A stretch of DNA of 64,000 nucleotides, taken from the NCBI RefSeq assembly GCF_020786625.1, contig NZ_JAJGRC010000003.1, positions 248,001 through 312,000 of the forward strand. Direction: 5' to 3'. This DNA is from Salinicoccus sp. RF5 (lineage in GTDB: Bacteria > Bacillota > Bacilli > Staphylococcales > Salinicoccaceae). Shown here in pieces: positions 7,087 through 21,505 of the stretch. The notes below the pieces were generated by a model. The model saw only the letters and a program-made list of their open reading frames with translations, ran no database searches and was not told where the DNA came from. Numbering within the stretch: position 1 is the first letter of the stretch; every line of letters starts with the position of its first letter. The position numbers were made by a program, and so were the translations under genes.

Positions 7087-8010
7087 TTATGACAATGCTT
7101 TTGTAATCTGTGGAACTACCTGCTTCTTGCGTGATACGACACCTTCAAGAACCGCTGAATTCTCATCAAGGGCAACATCGAACGCCTTTTCGATGGATTT
7201 GGCATGTGTACCGAGTGCGAGAACCCTGGAGTTGGAGTTCAGGATGTCTGTAACGACGAGTACGAAAAGGTCGTAGCCGTCCTTCTCGATCTGCTCATTG
7301 ATGGCGGATTCGAGTTCTTCCTTGCGCTCGAAGACTTCATCCACATCGACAACGTTGACCTGGGCGATGCGGGTAGAACGCTCACCCATCTCGAATGTCT
7401 TTGCATCACCGGTGATGAGCGCCTCTGCAGACTTGTCGCTCGTGGATGCGCCGGCCTTCAGCATTTCGATTCCATATTCCTCGAGGTCGACTTCTGCAAT
7501 CCCCCTCAATGCTTCGGCAGCTTTCCTATCCTCATCCGTCGTAGTCGGTGATTTGAACAGCAGAGTATCCGAGATGATTGCGGAAAGCATGAGTCCTGCC
7601 ATCTCCCTCGAGATGGTGAGGTCGTTTTCCGCATATACCTTCTTCAGGATCGTCGCCGTACAGCCGACGGGCTCTGCACGATAGTAGAGCGGGGACTCCG
7701 TACGGAAGTTGGATATGCGGTGATGGTCGAAGACCTTCAGTATAGCGGCCTTCTCGATGTTCTCTGCGGACTGCTGGAACTCATTGTGATCCACCAGGAT
7801 GACCGGTGCATCGTCTTCGAGCGGTTCAAGCAATGCAGGAGCTTCGACACCGAAATGGTCGAGCGCATACTGAGTCTCAGGGTTGACTTCACCAAGGCGC
7901 CGGGCTGCAGCATCATTGCCGAGCTGCTGCTCGATGTCCGCTGCAACGAGTGCGGAAGTGATCGTATCCGTATCCGGGTTCTGGTGTCCGAAAATTTTTG
8001 TCTGGGTCAT
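7087..8010 (-). CDS. ppaC: Manganese-dependent inorganic pyrophosphatase
   Basis: A 307-residue family II pyrophosphatase of the DHH superfamily, hydrolysing PPi to phosphate in the cytosol. Metal ligands appear in GHQNPDTDT (His9, Asp13, Asp15), VDH near residue 75 and the DHH motif of FDHHRIS near residue 97; the C-terminal DHHA2 domain ends with the substrate-binding SRKKQVVPQ. Full family length. AAAAGGAG precedes the ATG. Removing PPi favours pncB, nadE and other synthetases, several of which are encoded next door, although the pairing is conserved synteny rather than a demonstrated functional unit. Confidence 0.96.
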   Translation of the reverse strand: MTQTKIFGHQNPDTDTITSALVAADIEQQLGNDAAARRLGEVNPETQYALDHFGVEAPALLEPLEDDAPVILVDHNEFQQSAENIEKAAILKVFDHHRISNFRTESPLYYRAEPVGCTATILKKVYAENDLTISREMAGLMLSAIISDTLLFKSPTTTDEDRKAAEALRGIAEVDLEEYGIEMLKAGASTSDKSAEALITGDAKTFEMGERSTRIAQVNVVDVDEVFERKEELESAINEQIEKDGYDLFVLVVTDILNSNSRVLALGTHAKSIEKAFDVALDENSAVLEGVVSRKKQVVPQITKALS

Positions 8011-8072
8011 GTTTCATTCTCCTTTTGATATGTTATTACTCTTCCCATTTTATCATTGTAGTATGCATCCTT

Positions 8073-8624
8073 CTACGGTTCTACAGTGGCACCGAGTGCA
8101 TTTTTGAAATGATCGAGTGCGCTCTCATGTCCCGCCGGGTTGAAGGAGGCGACGCATGAGGCGGGGACGACGATGCCATAGGCATTGTTGTAGGCGTCGA
8201 CGGCGGTATGCATGATGCATATGTCGGTCACAAGGCCGGTCAGCGTCACGGTGTCGATCTTGCGCTCCTGTAGCAGCTGGTTGAGGGGTGTGCCGGCAAA
8301 TGCGCTGTAGCGGCGCTTGTCGATGAAGAAGATATTCTGTTCATCCTTGATTTCCTCGTAGACATCATGGACCCTGCCATAGAGTGCACGTCCCTCCGTC
8401 CCTTCTATGTTGTGGGGTGGAAACAGCTTCGATTCGGGGTGCAGGTCGTCCTGTTCGAAATGAAGGTCCATCATGAAGAATATCGGCTGACGGGCTTCGT
8501 GGGCCTCACGGATCCTGTCCACGATGGCCGCCTCGATTGCCTGGGCGGCTTCTCCTGCGGTCAACTTACCGTCGGGTGCTGCAAAATCATATGAATAGTC
8601 GATGACGAGCAGTGCATTGTTCAT
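8073..8624 (-). CDS. pncA: Nicotinamidase (isochorismatase family)
   Basis: A 183-residue cysteine hydrolase converting nicotinamide to nicotinate, the first step of NAD salvage. The catalytic triad is visible as Asp9, Lys103 and Cys136 (in VTDICI), and the metal site as Asp53-x-His55 and His71. The start at 8624 has AAGGAGG seven bases upstream. It lies 37 bases downstream of an MFS transporter gene on the same strand and is divergent from pncB-nadE. The neighbourhood makes nicotinamidase far more likely than other isochorismatase-fold activities. Confidence 0.92.
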   Translation of the reverse strand: MNNALLVIDYSYDFAAPDGKLTAGEAAQAIEAAIVDRIREAHEARQPIFFMMDLHFEQDDLHPESKLFPPHNIEGTEGRALYGRVHDVYEEIKDEQNIFFIDKRRYSAFAGTPLNQLLQERKIDTVTLTGLVTDICIMHTAVDAYNNAYGIVVPASCVASFNPAGHESALDHFKNALGATVEP

Positions 8625-8661
8625 CTGTAATCCTCCTTGTGCTTCATTATTTTCATATCCA

Positions 8662-9840
8662 TTATGCCACATCCCGGCGCCTATACATAAATGATACATT
8701 CAGCAGGGTGATGATGGCGATGGCGATCGTGAAGAAGATGAAGTAGTAGTTCCCGCCCGAGGCGGTGATGATGTACCCGCCGATGACAGGTCCGACGATG
8801 CTGCCGAGGCTGAACATGATGCCCGCCATCAAATTGCCCGCCGGAAGGTTGGACTTCGGTGTGATGTCCGTCATGTAGCTGATGCCTAAGGAGTACATGG
8901 AGCCGACGAAGACGCCGGCGAGTATGAACAGCACCACCAGCACGGCAAACGACGTACTGTAGAGTTCCATGAACAGGAACGTCACACCTCCGAGGGAGAG
9001 CAGTACAGTGATGAGCCGGCTGCGTCCGACGCGGTCCCCGAGCGCACCGATCGGCACCTGCAGGAGTATGGCGCCGAAGCTGAAGGCAGGCAGTATCCAG
9101 GTGATGTCGGAAATGGTGAATCCATTCCTGACTGCAAAGACCGGGAAGTTGCTGTTGAGCGATGCCTCGAAGATGCCGAACAGCATCGGGAACAGGAAGG
9201 CGATCCAGCTCGTTGCGAGCACAGCCTTGAAATTCCTGAAGGTATTGAACAGCGTGATGGGCGCGCCGGAATCGACCGGCATCGCATCTTCAGCCCCCTT
9301 CAGCAGGAAGATGAGCGGCCAGCCCATCATGGTGAGTACGCCCGAGACGACGAAGGGCAGCGGTTCCCAGATGACCACGAGCTCGCTGATCTTCGGTCCG
9401 ATCATGAAGCCGAACGAGAAGAACAGGCCATAGAAGGCGATGACACGTCCGAGCTTGTGCTGCGGGGTGCTCTGGGTCAGCCATGTCTGTGTACTGAAAT
9501 GGAGCACATTGTCGCCGACTCCGACGAGGAGGCGGAGCAGGAACCAGATCCATATCGATTCCAGAACCGGGAACAGCAGCATGGATATGCCGACGATGAC
9601 CCCTCCGGTGATGATCATGGGCCTGAAGCCGTATTTCCTGAGCGGTGCCTCGATGAATAGGGCGGACACGAGCACCCCTATGTAGAGTCCTGAGGCATGC
9701 AGTCCGTTGAGGGTGGCATGCACTTCCCGGTTCTCCAGGATGAAGGAGATGAGGGGGAGGAGCATGCCCTGCGAGAATCCGGATATGCAGACAATCAGGG
9801 AGAGGATGACGAAGCGTGCCCTGAAACTTGCAAATTTCAT
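8662..9840 (-). CDS. MFS transporter
   Basis: A 392-residue protein with about 12 hydrophobic helices. The MFS loop 2-3 motif is degenerate (EAPLRKYGFRP) and a second-half counterpart reads GALGDRVGRSR. GGAGG precedes the ATG at 9840. It is the promoter-proximal gene of an MFS-pncA unit facing pncB-nadE, which suggests a role in niacin or nicotinamide traffic, but staphylococcal homologues are only annotated as MFS proteins and the substrate is inference. It could equally be an unrelated drug exporter. Confidence 0.85.
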   Translation of the reverse strand: MKFASFRARFVILSLIVCISGFSQGMLLPLISFILENREVHATLNGLHASGLYIGVLVSALFIEAPLRKYGFRPMIITGGVIVGISMLLFPVLESIWIWFLLRLLVGVGDNVLHFSTQTWLTQSTPQHKLGRVIAFYGLFFSFGFMIGPKISELVVIWEPLPFVVSGVLTMMGWPLIFLLKGAEDAMPVDSGAPITLFNTFRNFKAVLATSWIAFLFPMLFGIFEASLNSNFPVFAVRNGFTISDITWILPAFSFGAILLQVPIGALGDRVGRSRLITVLLSLGGVTFLFMELYSTSFAVLVVLFILAGVFVGSMYSLGISYMTDITPKSNLPAGNLMAGIMFSLGSIVGPVIGGYIITASGGNYYFIFFTIAIAIITLLNVSFMYRRRDVA

Positions 9841-9935
9841 GGTATTCCTCCAATGATATTTATGTTGGTATGGAATTTGGTTGTGTTAGAATGATTATAA
9901 CTGATTTGGAGCACTTCATGGAGGGACTGTAGAAA

Positions 9936-11387
9936 ATGTATCAATTTGAAGATGACAGTTTTATGCTGCACACGGATCTGTATCAGATCAATATGGGCAA
10001 GACCTACCTGGAACAGGGGCTGGGGAACCGGACTGCCGTATTCGACCTTTATTTCAGGAGCATGCCGTTCGATAATGGCTATGCGGTCTTCGCCGGCCTC
10101 GAGCGCATCATCGATTTCCTCAAGAATCTGAGATTCACGGAATCGGATATCGAGTATTTGAGGTCCATCGGATATGAGGAGGACTTCCTGACATATTTGA
10201 AGGATCTGCGCTTCACCGGAAAAGTGCGCGCCGTACAGGAAGGCGAGCTTGTATTCGCCAACATGCCGCTCGTCCAGGTGGAGGCGCCAATCATCGAAGC
10301 CCAGCTCGTCGAGACCGCACTGCTTAATATCGTCAATTTCCAGACGCTGATCGCAACGAAGGCGAGCCGCATCCGTCAGCTCGTGCCGGACAGCACCCTG
10401 ATGGAGTTCGGCACACGCCGGGCGCATGAGTTAGATGCGGCACTCTGGGGCGCCCGCGCTGCCATCATCGGCGGATTCGACGGGACAAGCAATGTACGGG
10501 CCGCGAAACTCTTCGGCTTGAATGCAAGCGGTACACATGCCCATGCCATGGTCCAGGCGTATGGCGACGATTACGATGCTTTCAAGGCCTATGCAGAGTC
10601 TCATAAGGACTGTGTCTTCCTCGTCGATACTTTCGATACACTGAAGTCCGGTGTTCCGAATGCGATCAAAGTGGCCAAGGAGTACGGCGACAAGATCAAT
10701 TTCATCGGCATCCGACTCGATTCCGGCGATATCGCATACCTTTCCAAAGAGGCGCGGAAGATGCTGGATGATGCAGGGTTCCATGACGTGAAGATCATCG
10801 TATCGAATGACCTGGACGAAGTGACGATCCTGTCACTCCTCTCCCAGGGGGCAAAGGTAGACAGCTGGGGCATCGGCACCAAGTTGATTACAGCCTATGA
10901 CCAACCGGCGCTCGGCGCCGTCTACAAACTCGTGGCCATCGAAAATGATGAAGGGGTGCTTGAGAACAGGATAAAGATTTCAGGCAACCCGGAAAAGGTG
11001 ACGACACCCGGCAAAAAGAACATCCACCGGATCATCAACAAAAATACGGGGATGTCTGAAGGTGAATACATTACGCATTTTGGGGAAGAGATAAAGCAGG
11101 ATGAGCCACTGCTCATGTTCCACCCGATCCATACGATGAAAAGGAAGCTCATCCGCTCCTACAGGGCGGTGGAGCTGCTGAAAGATATCTTCATCGATGG
11201 GGAGTGCGTGTACGAGCCGGAGAGTGTCGACACGATAAAGCGCCGGCACGAGGAACGTCTCGGACTGCTCTGGGAAGAATACAAGCGGTTCCTCAATCCG
11301 GAGGAGTACCCTGTAGACCTTTCAAAGGAACTATGGCAGATCAAACAGGATCTCATCGAGGAATCAAGTAATAAAACATTGGAGTGA
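9936..11387 (+). CDS. pncB: Nicotinate phosphoribosyltransferase
   Basis: A 483-residue enzyme making nicotinate mononucleotide from nicotinate and PRPP with ATP hydrolysis. Typical segments are the N-terminal DLYQINMGKTYLEQG (residues about 14-28), FGTRRAH, the FDGTSNV loop, the phosphate-binding GIRLDSGDI and SNDLDE, and WGIGTKLITAYDQPALG. Length fits the Gram-positive long form. GGAGGG lies ten bases before the ATG. Seven bases separate it from nadE, so the pair forms an operon that takes nicotinate to NAD with one adenylyltransferase step encoded elsewhere. Confidence 0.95.
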   Translation: MYQFEDDSFMLHTDLYQINMGKTYLEQGLGNRTAVFDLYFRSMPFDNGYAVFAGLERIIDFLKNLRFTESDIEYLRSIGYEEDFLTYLKDLRFTGKVRAVQEGELVFANMPLVQVEAPIIEAQLVETALLNIVNFQTLIATKASRIRQLVPDSTLMEFGTRRAHELDAALWGARAAIIGGFDGTSNVRAAKLFGLNASGTHAHAMVQAYGDDYDAFKAYAESHKDCVFLVDTFDTLKSGVPNAIKVAKEYGDKINFIGIRLDSGDIAYLSKEARKMLDDAGFHDVKIIVSNDLDEVTILSLLSQGAKVDSWGIGTKLITAYDQPALGAVYKLVAIENDEGVLENRIKISGNPEKVTTPGKKNIHRIINKNTGMSEGEYITHFGEEIKQDEPLLMFHPIHTMKRKLIRSYRAVELLKDIFIDGECVYEPESVDTIKRRHEERLGLLWEEYKRFLNPEEYPVDLSKELWQIKQDLIEESSNKTLE

Positions 11388-11394
11388 TGTAGAA

Positions 11395-12240
11395 ATGAGA
11401 CCTTTACAGAAAGAGATTGTTGAACAGTTCAATGTAAAACCGGAAATCGATCCTGAAACGGAAGTAAGGGAGATCATCGATTTCATGAAGGACTATGTAA
11501 AGAACTATACATTCATCAAATCATTCGTCCTCGGCATTTCAGGCGGCCAGGATTCGACCCTGCTCGGAAAACTTGCCCAGATGACGGTCGATGAACTCAA
11601 CGAGGAAGTCGAAGGGGGCGGCTATGAATTCCATGCGTTGCGCCTGCCGTACGGCAAGCAGAATGACGAGCAGGATGCCATCGATGCGGTCCAATACATC
11701 CAGCCGACTGTTTCCGCAACGATCGACATCCAGCCCAATGTGGATCAGAGCATCGCTTCATTGAAGGAAGCCGGATATGAACTGACGGACTTCCTGGAAG
11801 GCAACGAAAAGGCCCGTGAACGGATGAAGGCCCATTATGCAGTGGCGGCCGTGTCCGATGGTGTCGTGCTCGGAACGGACCATCCAGCCGAAGCCATCAC
11901 AGGCTTCTATACGAAATTCGGCGATGGGGCGGCCGACCTTGTTCCGCTGTTCGGCCTGAACAAACGTCAGGGCAAGATGCTCCTGGAATATCTTGAGGCC
12001 CCTGAGCACCTGGCCAATAAGGTGCCGACGGCCGACCTTGAGGATGACAAGCCGATGCTCAGCGATGAAGAGGCGCTCGGTGTCAGCTACAATGCGATCG
12101 ACGACTTCCTGGAAGGCCGGGAAGTCTCGGATAAGGACTATGAGACCATCATCGGATGGTTCAAGAAGACCCAGCACAAGCGGGACCTCCCTTACCACCG
12201 CTACAACAAGCCTGCCTATGGAGAGAAGCAGGAGGAGTAG
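11395..12240 (+). CDS. nadE: NH3-dependent NAD synthetase
   Basis: A 281-residue enzyme amidating nicotinate adenine dinucleotide to NAD with ammonia and ATP. The ATP-pyrophosphatase P-loop SGGQDS is at residues 49-54; further motifs are RLPYGKQNDEQDA, GTDHPAEAITGFYTKFGDGAADL and KVPTADL. There is no glutaminase domain, so it is the short ammonia-dependent form usual in staphylococci and bacilli. Cotranscribed with pncB. Confidence 0.96.
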   Translation: MRPLQKEIVEQFNVKPEIDPETEVREIIDFMKDYVKNYTFIKSFVLGISGGQDSTLLGKLAQMTVDELNEEVEGGGYEFHALRLPYGKQNDEQDAIDAVQYIQPTVSATIDIQPNVDQSIASLKEAGYELTDFLEGNEKARERMKAHYAVAAVSDGVVLGTDHPAEAITGFYTKFGDGAADLVPLFGLNKRQGKMLLEYLEAPEHLANKVPTADLEDDKPMLSDEEALGVSYNAIDDFLEGREVSDKDYETIIGWFKKTQHKRDLPYHRYNKPAYGEKQEE

Positions 12241-12294
12241 CTCTTCCTGTGGGGCAGGAGAGGCATATTCAAGCAGAAAGAAAGGTAGAATTGA

Positions 12295-12939
12295 ATGATA
12301 ACAGCCATATCACAAGACCCGTGGCTGATGGTACTGGTCATCTTCGTCATCAACATCATCTATGTAAGTTTCCTGACGATGCGTACCATCTCTACACTCA
12401 AGGGGTACCGTTATACAGCAGCAATATTCAGCATCCTGGAAACCTTTGTGTACGTAATCGGATTGGGTCTGGTACTTGAGAACCTCGACCAGTTCCAGAA
12501 TGTCGTCGCCTATGCCCTCGGTTTCGGGGCGGGCATACTGGTCGGCATGAAGATTGAAGAGAAGCTCGCGCTCGGCTACCTGGTCGTCAACGTGATCACA
12601 TCCGAAATAGACAAGGATCTTCCGAAGAACCTCAGGGATCTGGGCTATGGTGTCACCCATGGCTATCAATATGGACGTGATGGTGAGCGGATGACCCTGC
12701 AGATACTTACGCCGAGGAAATATGAACGGAAGCTCATCGCAACGATCAAGGAACTCGATGAACGGGCGTTCATCATCACGCACGAGCCGAAGAACATCAA
12801 TGGCGGTTTCTGGACGAAGGGCGTCAGACGCAGGCGACTCAGAAACTATGAGCCTGAAAACGTAGAAGAAGTATTGGAGGAGATTTCCGAAGCAGGAGAA
12901 TCGGAAAGTGATAAAGATGCCGAAAAAGAAAAAATTTAA
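12295..12939 (+). CDS. UPF0316/DUF2179 membrane protein
   Basis: A 214-residue protein with three N-terminal membrane helices (roughly residues 10-30, 42-60, 68-86) and a cytosolic DUF2179 domain containing [22 protein letters not shown]2179 occurs in other membrane proteins as a ligand-sensing or dimerisation module. The C-terminus is a long acidic tail. Position between nadE and the NETI gene is conserved in staphylococci. Function unknown. The last 32 bases overlap the next gene. Confidence 0.85.
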   Translation: MITAISQDPWLMVLVIFVINIIYVSFLTMRTISTLKGYRYTAAIFSILETFVYVIGLGLVLENLDQFQNVVAYALGFGAGILVGMKIEEKLALGYLVVNVITSEIDKDLPKNLRDLGYGVTHGYQYGRDGERMTLQILTPRKYERKLIATIKELDERAFIITHEPKNINGGFWTKGVRRRRLRNYEPENVEEVLEEISEAGESESDKDAEKEKI

Positions 12940-13102
12940 AGTCGAAGAGGGTGAACCCCTGGAGGGATGCCTTGCGCGGATGCGGGAAGAAGGGTATCAG
13001 CCGGTCCGCCGCGTGGAGCGCCCAGTATTCATCGAGAAGGATGGCAGACGCATCGTCGACCATCAGGAAATTGTATTTGAAGGAAAAAAGATTGAAAAAT
13101 AG
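12908..13102 (+). CDS. NETI motif-containing protein
   Basis: A 64-residue basic protein of the NETI family: a [11 protein letters not shown] start, then [19 protein letters not shown], the family core, and a short beta-rich end. Function unknown. GTG at 12908 has AGGAG nine bases upstream; the ATG at 12917 is an alternative with poorer spacing. It overlaps the 3' end of the UPF0316 gene and probably ends the pncB operon, since a terminator begins at its stop codon. Confidence 0.75.
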   Translation: MIKMPKKKKFKVEEGEPLEGCLARMREEGYQPVRRVERPVFIEKDGRRIVDHQEIVFEGKKIEK

Positions 13103-13132
13103 ACGGATATATTAATTATCCGTCTATTTTTT
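13101..13132 (+). terminator. Terminator after the NETI gene
   Basis: Nine-base-pair stem 13101-13109/13117-13125, then a T-run. Confidence 0.85.
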
Positions 13133-13190
13133 CGAACATTTTTATTTTATATCAAAAAAATGTTCGTTTTTTGATATGTTTTGTTATAAT
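13128..13190 (+). promoter_or_regulatory. PurR box pair and purB promoter
   Basis: Two inverted PurBox-like sequences, with cores CGAAC at 13133-13137 and GTTCG at 13162-13166, occupy 13128-13140 and 13159-13171 with 18 bases between them, close to the spacing known for Bacillus PurR. An extended -10 TGTTATAAT ends at 13190, directly downstream of the second box. Purine-dependent repression by PurR is inferred. Confidence 0.7.
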
Positions 13191-13222
13191 GGAGAGGAAA
13201 TAAAACTAAGGAGCGTGTATGC

Positions 13223-14518
13223 ATGATTTCTCGTTATTCCCGTGAGGAAATGTCAAAGATATGGACGGAAGAAAATAGGTTCAGAGCATGGCTGGAAGTG
13301 GAGATCCTCGCATCTGAAGCATGGGCGGAACTCGGTTACATACCAAAGGATGAAGTGCAGGAAATCCGCAGGAATGCCCGGATCGACGTGGACCGCATCA
13401 AGGAAATCGAAGCGGAGACGCGCCATGATGTCGTGGCATTTACACGCCAGGTGTCGGAGACGCTCGGCGAAGAAAGGAAATGGGTGCATTACGGCCTGAC
13501 TTCGACCGATGTCGTGGATACAGCCCAGAGCTATCTCATCAAGCAGGCGAATGCACTGATTGAAGAAGATCTTGAGAAATTCATTGAAGTGCTCGGCGAT
13601 AAGGCAAGGGAGCATAAGACGACATTGATGATGGGACGTACGCACGGTGTCCATGCGGAACCGACGACCTTCGGCATCAAGATGGCGCTGTGGTATACGG
13701 AGATGAAGCGCAATCTCGAGCGTTTCAGGAATGTCAGGAAGGAGATAGAGGTCGGCAAGATGAGCGGTGCGGTCGGCACCTTCGCGAACATCCCGCCGGA
13801 AGTGGAGGCCTATGTATGCGAACACCTCGGGCTCGATACTGCAGAAGTGTCCACACAGACATTGCAGCGTGACCGCCATGCCTACTACATAGCGACACTC
13901 GGCCTGATTGCAACCTCGATCGAGAAGTTTGCGGTGGAAGTGCGCGGACTGCAGAAGACCGAGACGCGGGAAGTGGAAGAGGCATTCGGCAAAGGGCAGA
14001 AGGGCTCCAGTGCCATGCCGCATAAGCGCAATCCGATCGGCAGTGAAAATGTGACGGGCCTCTCCCGTGTCATCCGCGGCTACATCACAACCGCCTACGA
14101 AAACGTACCGCTCTGGCATGAACGGGACATCTCACACTCTTCCGCCGAGCGGATCATGCTGCCGGATGTGACGATCGGACTCGACTACATGCTGAGCCGG
14201 TTTACAAACATCATCAAAAACCTCACAGTGTTCGAGGACAACATGAAGGCGAACATCGACAAGACTTTCGGCCTCGTGTACTCCCAGCGCGTCATGCTCA
14301 CGCTGATCGACAAGGGGCTTGTACGTGAAGAGGCATATGACCTCGTCCAGCCGAAGGCGATGGAATCATGGGAGACGAAAGTACCGTTCAGGGAACTGGT
14401 GCAGGATGATGCACGAATCAGGGAACTGCTGACTCCAGAGGAGCTTGAGGAATGCTTCGATGAAAACCACCACTTGAAGCGCGTGGACATCATCTTCCAG
14501 AGGGCAGGGCTGGAATAG
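13223..14518 (+). CDS. purB: Adenylosuccinate lyase
   Basis: A 431-residue member of the fumarase/aspartase superfamily that releases fumarate from SAICAR and from adenylosuccinate in purine synthesis. Key segments are [11 protein letters not shown] at the start, TSTDVVDTA near residues 93-101, the [14 protein letters not shown] loop with the catalytic His, and the signature [15 protein letters not shown] around residue 263. Length is standard. It is separated from the other pur genes, as in staphylococci, and carries its own PurR-type control region. Confidence 0.97.
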   Translation: MISRYSREEMSKIWTEENRFRAWLEVEILASEAWAELGYIPKDEVQEIRRNARIDVDRIKEIEAETRHDVVAFTRQVSETLGEERKWVHYGLTSTDVVDTAQSYLIKQANALIEEDLEKFIEVLGDKAREHKTTLMMGRTHGVHAEPTTFGIKMALWYTEMKRNLERFRNVRKEIEVGKMSGAVGTFANIPPEVEAYVCEHLGLDTAEVSTQTLQRDRHAYYIATLGLIATSIEKFAVEVRGLQKTETREVEEAFGKGQKGSSAMPHKRNPIGSENVTGLSRVIRGYITTAYENVPLWHERDISHSSAERIMLPDVTIGLDYMLSRFTNIIKNLTVFEDNMKANIDKTFGLVYSQRVMLTLIDKGLVREEAYDLVQPKAMESWETKVPFRELVQDDARIRELLTPEELEECFDENHHLKRVDIIFQRAGLE

Positions 14519-14590
14519 GTGCATTTATCCTTAAAACAGCAGACGGGAATGTGATAAGATGAATCTACCGAATGCTGAAGGAGCGGTTCA

Positions 14591-15277
14591 ATGTACAAAA
14601 GTGTGAAATCAGGTCTGCTGCCTGTGCTGGTTCTTGCTGTAGCCGGGTGCGGCATCACCCTGGATGAAGCCGAGACACAGGCGCATGACACCTTCGAAAA
14701 AGACTATGCCACAGCTGAAGTGGGTGAGCTCGAAGCACTCCCGGACATCGAGGTCATCGATGGTGTCACCTATGTCGATGACATCCTGGTCGCCAATAAG
14801 GAGATACCGCTGCCGTCCGACTATAATCCGGGACTCCAGCCGGAAGTCATAGAGGCCTATCAGCAGATGTTCCGTGACGGAGCGGAACGCGGCCTCGACT
14901 TCGTATTGGTCAGCGATTTCAGGACCTACCAGTATCAGGAGCAGCTGTACAACAACTATGTCGCCCGTGACGGACAGGAAGCGGCCGACCAGTACAGTGC
15001 GAGACCCGGGCACTCGGAGCACCAGACCGGCCTCGCTGTCGATGTCGGCTCCACCGACAGTGCCTCCAACCTGACCGTCGAGTTCGGTGATACGCCGGAA
15101 TATGAATGGATGAAGGATGTGGCCCACGAGTATGGTTTCATCGTCCGCTACCCTGAAGGCAAGGAGCATATCACGGGATATCAGTATGAGCCGTGGCACC
15201 TCAGGTATATAGGTGACGAAGCGGAAGCGATATACGAAAGCGGACTGTCCCTTGAGGAATATCTGGGCATCGATTAG
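14591..15277 (+). CDS. VanY-type D,D-carboxypeptidase lipoprotein
   Basis: A 228-residue predicted lipoprotein (signal ending AVAGC at Cys20) with a VanY/peptidase M15B domain. Zinc ligands and catalytic residues lie in SARPGHSEHQTGLAVDVG (His and Asp) and YEPWHLRYIG (His). The enzyme would trim the terminal D-Ala of peptidoglycan stem peptides on the outer face of the membrane. No vancomycin-resistance genes are nearby, so this is a housekeeping cell-wall peptidase rather than part of a van cluster. It ends in a strong terminator before pcrB. Confidence 0.9.
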   Translation: MYKSVKSGLLPVLVLAVAGCGITLDEAETQAHDTFEKDYATAEVGELEALPDIEVIDGVTYVDDILVANKEIPLPSDYNPGLQPEVIEAYQQMFRDGAERGLDFVLVSDFRTYQYQEQLYNNYVARDGQEAADQYSARPGHSEHQTGLAVDVGSTDSASNLTVEFGDTPEYEWMKDVAHEYGFIVRYPEGKEHITGYQYEPWHLRYIGDEAEAIYESGLSLEEYLGID

Positions 15278-15278
15278 A

Positions 15279-15314
15279 ATGACCTGACCGGCATCAGCCG
15301 GGCGGGTCATTTTT
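15279..15314 (+). terminator. Terminator after the VanY-type gene
   Basis: Outer stem ATGACC/GGGTCAT and inner stem CCGGC/GCCGG between 15279 and 15310, followed by TTTTT. Confidence 0.85.
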
Positions 15315-15318
15315 GCTT

Positions 15319-15348
15319 TTGAAGAGTTTCTGAAATCCCGTATATAAT
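15319..15348 (+). promoter_or_regulatory. Predicted promoter of pcrB-pcrA-ligA-camS
   Basis: TTGAAG (15319-15324), 18 bases, TATAAT (15343-15348). A second TATAAT at 15373-15378 follows, preceded by a perfect 10-base palindrome TAGCATGCTA at 15356-15365. Confidence 0.55.
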
Positions 15349-15409
15349 AAAACAGTAGCATGCTAAAAATGCTATAATATCCTTATGAATTCTGATGGGA
15401 GTTTTATAT

Positions 15410-16078
15410 ATGCTTAAAGATTGCAAACATGTATTCAAGCTGGATCCTGCAAAGGAAATCAGTGACGAGGATCTGACACGGATCTGCGAGTCGGATACAG
15501 ATGCCGTCATCATCGGCGGCACGGACGGCATCACGGAGGACAACGTGCTGAACCTGATGGCGCGCGTGCGGCGCTTCTCTGTGCCGGTGGCGCTCGAAGT
15601 GACATCGACTGAAGCGGTTGTACCCGGATTCGACCATTATTTCATACCGGCGGTCTTCAACACGGGAGACATGAAGTGGCAGCACGGGCTGATGCTCGAG
15701 GCACTGGCGGAATATGGGCACCTGCTCGACTATGATGAGATTTCCCTCCTGCCGTACATCATCATGAATCCGGAATGCAAGGCATTCAAAAAGGCGGAAG
15801 GGAAGCATGTGACGCCCGAGATGCTTCCGCACTACATCAATATGATGGACAAGCTCTATCAGACAGAGTATATATATATTGAATACAGTGGCACCTACGG
15901 GGATGCGGAGATCATGAATGCCGTGCGCGAAAATGCCGGCCGCTCCCATATCATCTATGGCGGCGGGATCTCTTCACGGGAGGAAGCCGCGGAGATGTCA
16001 CAGTACGCCGGCACCATCGTCGTGGGGAATGTCATATACGACAGTCCGAAGAAGGCACTCAGGACAATCATTAAATAA
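15410..16078 (+). CDS. pcrB: Heptaprenylglyceryl phosphate synthase
   Basis: A 222-residue TIM-barrel prenyltransferase of the PcrB/GGGP synthase family, joining heptaprenyl diphosphate to glycerol-1-phosphate. It carries the phosphate-binding and substrate motifs FKLDPAKEI, IIGGTDGIT, EYSGTYGD and YGGGISSREEA. The start at 15410 has GGGAG eight bases upstream; an in-frame ATG at 15395 lies upstream of that site. It leads the pcrB-pcrA-ligA-camS operon, an arrangement shared with staphylococci and bacilli. Confidence 0.94.
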   Translation: MLKDCKHVFKLDPAKEISDEDLTRICESDTDAVIIGGTDGITEDNVLNLMARVRRFSVPVALEVTSTEAVVPGFDHYFIPAVFNTGDMKWQHGLMLEALAEYGHLLDYDEISLLPYIIMNPECKAFKKAEGKHVTPEMLPHYINMMDKLYQTEYIYIEYSGTYGDAEIMNAVRENAGRSHIIYGGGISSREEAAEMSQYAGTIVVGNVIYDSPKKALRTIIK

Positions 16079-16093
16079 ATTGGAGTTTTTATA

Positions 16094-21458
<5,365 letters not shown>

Positions 21459-21466
21459 AAGAACAA

Positions 21467-21497
21467 AAAAGGAGCACCCCGTGCGGGTGCTCCTTTT
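21467..21497. terminator. Bidirectional terminator
   Basis: Stem 21471-21479/21485-21493 flanked by A4 and T4, between convergent camS and putP. Confidence 0.88.
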
Positions 21498-21505
21498 CGT
21501 GTATC

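Noticed and set aside
13103-13222. Possible purine riboswitch before purB
   Set aside because: The region is a terminator stem followed by AT-rich PurBox-like repeats; there is no aptamer three-way junction.
14591-15277. Vancomycin resistance gene vanY
   Set aside because: The domain is VanY-type, but no vanR, vanS, vanH, vanA or vanX gene accompanies it; lone lipoprotein carboxypeptidases of this kind are housekeeping.
15356-15378. Palindrome TAGCATGCTA and repeated ATGCTA before pcrB as a regulator site
   Set aside because: Too short and AT-rich to separate from chance; no known regulator motif matches.
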